Shown here: positions 56,689-64,000 of the stretch, in pieces
Layout of the letters: each line of letters begins with the position of its first letter
How positions within the stretch are numbered: position 1 is the first letter of the stretch
Assembly (NCBI RefSeq): GCF_001411555.2
Contig: NC_049902.1
Location: forward strand, 15,340,741-15,404,740
From: Juglans regia
Lineage: Eukaryota; Streptophyta; Magnoliopsida; Fagales; Juglandaceae
Length of the DNA stretch: 64,000 nt
Reading direction: 5' to 3'
Translations under genes and position numbers: made by a program
Notes under the pieces: model-generated
Told to the model about the DNA's origin: nothing
What the model saw: the letters and a program-made list of their open reading frames with translations, nothing else
Database searches by the model: none

Positions 56689-59240
56689 GAGTTTGTCTAA
56701 ACATGGCCAGCCATGGCATTTTAAGAGTCTTAGTTACTTTGGAATGCTTTAGAATCTTTGATTTAGTGATTTGAGTCAAAGAGGGGAGTGACCCTAAATT
56801 GCCTTGTAATTTTCGGCCCTATTTAGAAACTCAGGCCCAATAGCTTTAGGTCTATGGCCCAAACCTTAGTCACTAGTGCCATGTGTCGTGCATGTGTTGC
56901 ACTATGAATCCGGTCTTATTAGTGGGCTAAGGGGGAGAGAGAAGTGTAGGGAAATACCAAAGGGTGACTTGCATGCCTACCCTAGAGGATTTGCCACTTG
57001 TAAACATGCTAGAAACATTCTAGAAGAATGTTGGGACAAAGAAACCTAGGAAGACTAAAAGATTTTCTGCCAGCCCATTTTCACACACGCCTAGAACCTT
57101 GTTCTGGCCTTATTTCAAGTTCCAAGCTAGATTTCTTGGAAATGGAAGCCTAGGGAAGATGAATGAAATTTCTCTAGAAAAGATGCATGGGAAACCGAAG
57201 GGGCAAATGGGATTTCGGATTTTTGTCAAAATTTGGCAATTGGCAAGCATGCATTAAGCTTCTAGAAGAGTAGATGAAGGGACTCTTGTATCAAAGGACA
57301 AATATGCCCCTAGGATTTCGGCTACCACATTTTCAATGCACCTCTTCACTTGCCACTTGTCACTTAAGTTATTTTTAGACCAATGACACATGAGAAGTCA
57401 TCTTGGGAAGGAACAATAAAAGATGAAGCATCAACTTGGGAAGTGGAAGAGAGAGTGGACGGCTAGGGCAAGGCACACGCCCATGCCACTTGTCATTCAT
57501 GCCAAAGGTTGTTTGTTGGGAAAATGAAGAGGCATGAGATGTCTTACAAAGATACCCTTGAAGAGATTCACTTGCTTAAGGAAAGGAAGGGTATAAAGGG
57601 GAAAGAAGGGATTTCGGCCAAGGGAAAGGAAACCCTACACGCCACCCCAAGTAGTCCATTCCCAATGCAAATCCAAGCGGAGATTCTAAGAGTCTTTTCG
57701 GCAAAAGAGAAAAGGGAATGAGAAAACACTTGTCACTTGTCATCCATGGAAGGATTTTGGAAATAACCAAAGAGGGAAGTGAGGAGACTACTATAAAAAT
57801 GAGGGAGTACATGCCTATGGGCTTTTCCCTTGCCATTTTTCAGAATGTGCATAAATGCTCACTCTCTCCACACAATTCTCACATGTTCACTTGAAGATTC
57901 TTGCACTTTCCCGCACTTTCTTTCCAACCAAATAAGGAGGTTCCTTTTGAAGAGAGTTTTTCGCCACCATCAAGAATAGACAAGGTAGAATCAGTTTTTC
58001 TCTAAGTCTCACACACACGTCAATTTCTCAACTCAAAATGAGATTCAAATCTCATTGGATTTCGAGAATGGTGAAATACACACACTTTCTACCCATTCTT
58101 ATGGAAGAAGGTTTTAGAGTTTTCAAGGAACCCTTGAAGCCGAATGGTAGGGGATGTATACCCTCCATGTTTTTCGATCACCTCACGTGTATTCATCTTG
58201 TTTCAATTCTTGTTCTACTTCATGAGTGAAATGATTGGGTTTTAACCGAAAAACCCTAGAGGCCAAATGATTTGAGATAAAGGGATGTCCTAGAAAAAAA
58301 TCCTCACACACTCAAGAACACGAAATAGGATTTTTCTAGGCACTTTTTAATGAAGCACATTCGGATTTACAGCTTGCTAATATTTCCTTACGTGGATTTT
58401 TATAAGTATACACTCAACTTCCTCTTTAATATTTGTATATGATTGTGTAAATCCTTTCATTGTTATGGTTGCTTTGTTTGCTATTTCTTGTTTGTTTGTT
58501 TGTTTGTTTGAATATGCTTATATGATTTTGGAATATGAATATTACATGAATGGTATGATTCGGTTTTAAGATAAAAATGGCAAGAATGTTCAATGCATGT
58601 TTCGATTTTAAGGAAAATATTGTGGTTGATTTGTGTTACTTGATGATTTGGCTATACCATGTCTTAGAAGTTTTGGATTTTGGCCAAACACCATGATTTT
58701 ATGTTTCGTTTCGTTATGTTTTGATTTCTAAGCAAATATGTTTGAAGAAGAAGCTTGTTTAAGTGATGAATCTTCATGGGTTCATGTATGTGTTTTGATA
58801 TCTCATATGGTTTATGTTATCATGCTATGAAATGAACATGTTATACTTGGTTATTTAATGCACGACACTTCAAATATCATATGTCAAGTGTAAATACGCA
58901 TGTTATAAGTCTCATGTCACATGCATTTGGGGGAAAAGTGTTTTCAAAGAAAGTGTTTTCAAAGAAAATAGTTTAAAATTTTTATCACGCCCCAAGTGCT
59001 AGGGCGGGAGAATGTCCTAGTGAAACTCCTCTATTCACTCTAGAGTGTTTAAGAATACAGTGGTAACCCCTGAGTCGACAAAGTATGTCGACGAGCCTCG
59101 AATGGATTCTTTTCAAAGAATGCCGGAGCAAGGAAGTGCCTAACGCTAGTGGGTGCATAAAGCATGTAACCTGACGAAGTAAAGTCGAGTTAATATAAAT
59201 ATCTGTTTATGATGTATTTATCACGGTGCACGGACCCTCA
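56689..59240 (+). mobile_element. Truncated long gypsy LTR, relative of the 42171 unit
   Basis: It starts TGTGATGACCCGAG-like at about 56689. From about 57790 to 59235 it matches 42840-44150 in reverse, including GGTAACCCCTG(A/T)GTCGACA, GAAGTGCCTAACGCTAGT and GGTGCACGGACC. A TATA box CTATAAAAATGAGGG lies at 57790 on the plus strand, with leader-like sequence after it. Similarity ends at about 59235, where another element begins, so the final ~0.85 kb is missing. Confidence 0.78.
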
Positions 59241-59626
59241 CCCTAGCTTTACATTACAAGTTTAATAAAGACCTATTGATCCTTGGTGATAGCTTTTATT
59301 CTACATTAGTGGAAAGTAATTTGAAAAGTAAGCCTATGAAGTTTTTAGAGATCCATTATTGATTTACTTGTCTGCATAAAACTATCTGGAGAGCTAATGA
59401 TGAAGTGAGAATGATGGATATGCATGAATGTGGGGATGGATAATGTGGTGGAATTGAGTTTTGAATTAACTTTTGGACTTGATTGATCTTGAATGATTCA
59501 TTTGAATTATAGACTTTCGAAAATTTTTTAGGGAATAAATTTTGTGAATCAAACCAATGCTTGTTTTAATTATCTTTTCTTTTCTTCTTTGCTCGAGGGC
59601 GAGCAAAGCTTAAGTTTAGGGGTATT
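59241..59626 (+). mobile_element. 3' internal end and polypurine tract of an Athila-like element
   Basis: GCTCGAGGGCGAGCAAAGCT followed by TAAGTTTAGGGGTATT is the pre-LTR signature seen in many Athila-type elements. The tract at 59612-59626 is the polypurine tract. No pol is retained; 59241 is the truncation point. Confidence 0.65.
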
Positions 59627-60443
59627 TGATAAGTGTTATTTTTATGTGACTTTTATCACTCTTTTATTTATGAAAAGTGTTATTTTCCCTTCAATACTAT
59701 TGATTTTATTTTATTTATGAAAAGTGTCATTTCTCCTTCAAATTCAAGTATTGAATTTGAAGGAATAAGAAGATTTAGTGTAAAGGTACAAAAGAAGAGA
59801 ATATAGACTCAAACCGATGAGAGGTAGTGAGATCTAAAGAGAGTTGATGAAATTTGGGCGATGAGCCTTGTCCTGTGGGCATCAAAGTGATCTTTCTCAC
59901 CCAAAGGCGAGAAGACGTACCTCTCAGTAGGCGAGAAAACTTGTGACCAAAAGGTGCGAAGATTTGGCGACAAGGCTCTAGGTGATTAGATTGGCAACTA
60001 GTCTAAACGACCAACTTAAAAGACCAATCGAAACAATATCGTGGGCAACAAATAGAAAAGGCGAGATGAGTCTTTAATCCCGGTCAAGAGTTTTTCATCC
60101 CGGTTGGGAGTCTTTCTAGTCAGTAGGCGAGGAGAGGGCCATGTGGTCTTTGTCACCTCCACGCCCGTTCATTTGTGACCTCCACGTCCGTTCATTTGTG
60201 ACCTCTATGCCTGTTCATTTGTGACCTCCACACCAATTATATTCAACACGCACGACATCTACTTGGTGGGATAATTCCTCCCGATTGAGATCAATCTGTT
60301 GCTGACCACCAAATTCGGGTTCCGAAATCAATCTATTGGCAACCAAATCCTCCCGAACTCCGAAATTTAAGCCACATATCACTGAATCTTTCATTTTAGA
60401 TAATCTTGTTATTCTTGAGATAATTTCCTTTTATGTTAACATC
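59627..60443 (+). repeat. Athila-like 3' LTR, interrupted by the hAT element
   Basis: It starts TGATAAGTGTTATTTTTATG after the polypurine tract. It includes a short internal repeat of TTTATGAAAAGTGT(T/C)ATTT at 59657 and 59717 and a 24-bp tandem repeat at 60148-60235. It is cut at 60443 by the hAT terminus. Confidence 0.65.
60148..60235. repeat. 24-bp tandem repeat, ~3.5 copies
   Basis: The unit is TTTGTGACCTCCACGTCCGT followed by TCAT, with one or two changes per copy. Confidence 0.88.
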
Positions 60444-60575
60444 TAGGGGTGTAAATTTACACCGAAAAACCGGTCTGGCGGTTTTGAACCAGTCTGGTCC
60501 GGGACCGGTTCATGTATTAGGGAAACCGGTCTGGTTCCGGTTTTGCACTTTCCCGAACCGAACCAGACCGGTTAG
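60444..60575. repeat. hAT left TIR and subterminal hairpin
   Basis: AACCGGTCTGGTTCCG (60524-60539) pairs with CGAACCAGACCGGTT (60559-60573) around a loop of about 19 bases. ACCGGT and CTGGT words repeat in the first 130 bp. Such subterminal repeats are bound by hAT transposases. Confidence 0.8.
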
Positions 60576-61430
60576 GGAAATATATATATAAATTTTATTA
60601 TTTTATACAAAATTAATATTATACAAAATATTTTTTATATATAAGTTTTATATATAATATATAATTATATGTGAAAGTTGTATATATAATTATATATCAT
60701 ATATGAAATAATTTCATATTATAATTTATAAATTATAAGTTATAAAATAAAATGTTAATCTTAAATATGAACATCTGTAATTTGTTTGATCATATGTTAT
60801 TAATATAATTATATATAAGATAATGTTATATAATTTATAAAATAAAAGTTTAATCTTAAAAATGAAAATTTAATTGATCATATGCTTTAAACATAAAAAC
60901 ATACATTAAATTATATTATATATAGTCTAATATATAATATATTATATAGTTATACACTTATACTAATAAATAAGTTTATAACTAATACTAGTATATAACT
61001 ATACTAATAGTATAATATTAATTCTATTATATAGTCTAATATATTATATAGCTATACTAATATATAAGTTTATAACTAATACTAATATATAACTATACTA
61101 ATAGTTATACTTATACTAATATATTTATACTAAATCACTATAAGTTCATAACTAATACTAATATATAATATAGACTATAGTTATACATATACTAATATAG
61201 TTACAATAAATCACTATAAGTTTATAACTAATAGTCTAATACTAATATATAATATAGGCTAATAGTATAATATTAATACTATTAATATTATGTAGTCTAA
61301 TATATTATAAATTTATATAGCTATACTAAATCACTATAAGTTTATAACTAATACTAATATATAACTATACTAATAATATAAAATTTTTAATTATCATTTA
61401 AAAAAGAAAAAAACAAAAACAAAACACTCA
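60576..61430. other. AT-rich section of the hAT element
   Basis: Repeated words such as TAAGTTTATAACTAATACTA and ATATAACTATACTAATAG form irregular tandem repeats. No coding potential. Confidence 0.7.
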
Positions 61431-61499
61431 AAGTTTAAACACATTGGGCCCTTGGGGAAACGGTGTTGTTTCCTCTCCAATAAACCCTAAAGAGTAAAG

Positions 61500-62367
61500 T
61501 CTCCTCGGTCCTCACTCTCTCTATCTCTCGTCTCTTCCTCATTCTGCTGCCTCACTCTCTCGTGTCTATCTCTCTGCAATCTACCCCACCTCTTGCCTCT
61601 CACCTCTCAACTCATGTCTCTCGTCTCTCTTATCAGCTTCACTCTCTCTTCCTCTGCCTCACTCTATCTCCTCAGTCCTCACTCTCTCGTGGTCTCACCT
61701 CACTCTCTGTTTCTGCAATCACTAATCAGCCTCTCGCCTCTCATTTATCTTCCTCAGCCTCACTCTCTCGTCCCTCAGCCCCACTCTTCGTTGCACATAA
61801 CTTAGCCGCAGCCTACCAGTGCTACCATTCACAAACCCTCGGCCTCACCTCACTCTCTCTGTCTTCGATTCCTCACGGTGAGTTCAGAGTTGTTTTTGTG
61901 TTTTTGGTTTTGCTTTTGTTTCCTATTTATAAGTTTAATGTATTTGTTTTATTAGGGTTTTTGAATCTGAAGTTTAGGGATTTTTGTGATTGTGTTTGTG
62001 GTTGTGTTTGTGTTATTAGGGTTTTGTGATTGGGTTTGTATTATTAGGGTTTTATGATTGGGTTTATAACTTTAAGAAAATAGGATAATTGCATCTGGTT
62101 TGCCTCACGTTTTTTGCTTCTCCAAGAACAAAAATATTAAAGGTTTGGTTTTGGAATGGACCGAATGGTGGCTAGTATGAATCTGTGATCATCGATAAAA
62201 CATGTAATAATTCATCATTATCTTGCTTCATTACGTAATACTGATTGGCAATGGGCCAATGGCAACTCAATCCTTTAATTGATCAAGTGCTTACAGCTTA
62301 CCTCATATATATTTATATATATATATAGTTATAATTGCTTTTATTAATTTTATTTTTGTTACTACAG
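61500..62367 (+). other. hAT transposase leader exon and 5' intron
   Basis: A CT-rich stretch (61500-61877) full of CTCACTCTCTC ends at a donor CACG|GTGAGT (61878). The intron runs to an acceptor TACTACAG ending at 62367, before the coding exon. The open frames in the CT-rich stretch are low-complexity and I treat it as untranslated. Confidence 0.6.
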
Positions 62368-64000
62368 TTGGATCCTTCAAATGAAACACCCGGTGATGTT
62401 CAACCTATAATGGAAATGAGTCAAAGGACCATGGAATCAATAGCGACTAATGATCCGCTTTCTCCCAAATCTAATGTGAGTAAGCCATCTACTGGTCTTG
62501 TGAGTGGTAGGAAAAGATCTATAGCTTGAGATTATTTTACAAAAATTAACATTGAGGATAAGTCTAAACCTAGGGCTGCATGTAACCTTTGTGGGATGAC
62601 TTATGCTTGTGATGCTACTATAAATGGCACAAAATCAATGTTGGGGCACTTAGAAAAATATGTAAGAAGTCTCCACTTAGGAAAGTGGATAAAAATCAAT
62701 TTGTATTGGGTTTCCAGTTTGGATTAAGCAGTGGGAGGCTTGTACCTATTGCTTTTAGTATTGAGTCTTGTAGAGAAGCCTTAGCAAAAATGTTGGTTGT
62801 TGATGAGATTCCTTTTAGACATGTGGAAGGGGAGGGGTTTAAGAAATTTATGCTTATTGTGCAACCTAGATGGAATGGGATTCCATCACGTGTAACGGTT
62901 GCAAAAGATATTTACAAACTTCATTTGGGAGAGAAAAACAAGCTGAAAAGTGCTCTTAAGGGGCAGTGCATTTGCCTAACCACAGATACATGGACATCTG
63001 TGCAGAATTTTAACTACATGAGTCTCACCACACATTTTATTGATGAAGATTGGAAAATGCACAAAAAAATAGTCAATTTTTGTAAGGTTGAAAACCAAAA
63101 GGGTGAGACACTAGGTAAAAAAATTGAAGCGTGTTTGGTTGAATGGGGAAGGCCCAAAATATTAACAATGACACTCAATAATGCAAGTTCAAATAATGAA
63201 GCAGTTTTGTATATCAAAATAAAGACAAGGAATAGAAAAGATACGATTTTGGAACACGAATTCTTGCATATGAGATGTTATGCTCATATCTTGAACTTGA
63301 TTATTCGGAATGGGTTGAAAGAATATAATCAATCAATCGCAAGAATTAGAGGGGCTGTAAATAATGTGAAATCATCTCTACAAAGGTTGAACACATTTAA
63401 GCAATGTTGTGATAGTGAGGATATCACTTGTAAAAGTAGTGTATGCTTGGATGTAGCAACTCGTTGGAACTCCACTTATATGATGTTGGATAGGGCTGAA
63501 AAGTTTCAAAAAGCATTTCAACGGCTAGAGGATGAAGATTTAGGATACGTTAAGAGTGTTGGGGAGGATGATTGTGAGGATGATGATGGTGTAAGTGAGT
63601 TGGGTAAAGCCTAAAGGAGGGGCATCCAAGTTAGTGCCTCCAACCATGGATGATTGGGATAAGAGTATGTTGTTTGTAAAAATTTTAAAACTATTTTACG
63701 ATGCAACCTTGCGTTTCTCAGGGACTAATTATCTCACTTGCAACAGTTTTGTATTTGAGCTGGCGACAATTCAAACTGCAATTAATTTGGACTGTGTGGA
63801 AGGGCCTCATAATTTGAGGACAATGGCATTTAGTATGAAGTCTAAATGTGAGAAGTATTGGGGAAATCTTGAAAAAATGAATCTTTTGTTATATGTTGGG
63901 TTGGTTCTCGATCCTTGATATAAAATGCGTTATCTAACATTTATTTTTAAGGAATATATGAGGATAATAGTTCAAAAGTTCTTATGTTGGTGGATCGGGT
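62368..64000 (+). pseudogene. hAT transposase (BED finger, hAT core, DUF4413-like), broken and cut by the window edge
   Basis: The likely ATG is at 62410 (MEMSQRTMESIATNDPLSPK). A TGA at 62527-62529 stands where family members have the BED-finger Trp. The finger continues as CNLCGMTYACDAT and GHLEK. A frameshift at about 62660 leads into the core frame (62662-63614): CLTTDTWTSVQNFNYMSLTT with the first catalytic Asp, LNNASSNN where DNAS would carry the second (Asp to Asn), then CYAHILNLIIRNGLKE and DVATRWNSTYMMLDRA. Another frame change near 63600 leads to MDDWDKSMLFVKILKLFYDA and KSKCEKYWGNLEKMNLLLYV, a DUF4413-like region. A TGA falls at 63916. The dimerisation domain lies beyond the edge. 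Not functional. Confidence 0.87.

Larger units (their letters stand above)
60444..64000 (+). mobile_element. hAT (Ac-like) DNA transposon, right end off window
   Basis: TAGGGGTGTAAAT at 60444 resembles the terminal repeat of Ac-type hAT elements. A subterminal hairpin, an AT-rich section (60575-61400), a CT-rich leader, an intron and a BED-finger hAT transposase follow in the usual order. The right terminus and the 8-bp duplication cannot be checked; the eight bases before the left end are TTAACATC. Confidence 0.82.

Noticed and set aside
61562..62029. A 155-codon frame, Ser/Leu-rich
   Set aside because: It is translated CT-repeat DNA of the hAT leader, runs through the splice donor at 61878 into the intron, and two other frames are also open.
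1..64000. tRNA, rRNA or known non-coding RNA genes
   Set aside because: Looked for cloverleaf boxes and ribosomal RNA segments by eye on both strands and saw none. A tRNAscan or Rfam run could still find a degenerate copy.

Overview
This window looks like repeat-dense intergenic DNA from a dicot plant nuclear genome. It contains nested Ty1/copia and Ty3/gypsy retrotransposons, a CACTA element, a hAT element, Tourist-like MITEs and very long solo-LTR-like units, and only one convincing host gene. The MITE ends (GTTTGG...GTGAGATGAGA and ...AACTCAACTCAACTC types) resemble repeats I associate with Fagales such as the walnut family. That placement is from memory and weak.

Layout. 1-4036: a decayed copia element (+) whose 5' LTR lies off the left edge. 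4037-5483: unassigned AT-rich DNA. 5484-10086, continuing at 16868-17385: an Athila-type gypsy element (-) with a large internal deletion. Its 5' LTR is split by a 6,781-bp CACTA element (10087-16867; TSD CCT). 17386-26115: a Tat-type gypsy element (+), itself split by a 2,790-bp solo-LTR-like unit (18971-21760). 27047-35275: a second Tat element of the same or a close family (-), with an antisense-side ORF and a ~93-bp tandem array. 36454-37156: two Tourist-like MITEs with TAA duplications. 37200-38574: a repeat copy and an LTR+PBS remnant. 39006-42067: a 3-kb solo-LTR-like unit with a perfect CCAAA TSD. 42171-50657: another long LTR, interrupted by a 4.46-kb LTR in the opposite orientation (44905-49360). 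50838-51515: second copy of the 37200 repeat. 51516-56688: the quietest stretch, with one MITE and an arabinogalactan-protein gene (54896-55444, -). 56689-59240: a truncated relative of the 42171 LTR. 59241-60443: the 3' end of another Athila-like element. 60444-64000: a hAT element running off the right edge, with a broken transposase.

How the pieces relate. Every transposon gene seen carries stops, frameshifts, deletions or lost catalytic residues, so I read no autonomous element here. The insertion order can be read from the nesting: Athila before CACTA; Tat(+) before the solo LTR inside it; the 42171 LTR before the 44905 LTR. The most unusual object is the CACTA element. It holds a multi-exon TNPA/Ptta-like gene and a TNP2 remnant on one strand. 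A second gene, resembling the 'putative plant transposon protein' family, is transcribed divergently on the other strand. Four clusters of a GTTCGAAC palindrome sit at both ends and around the divergent core. Boundaries of old elements are by-eye estimates unless a TSD is given.
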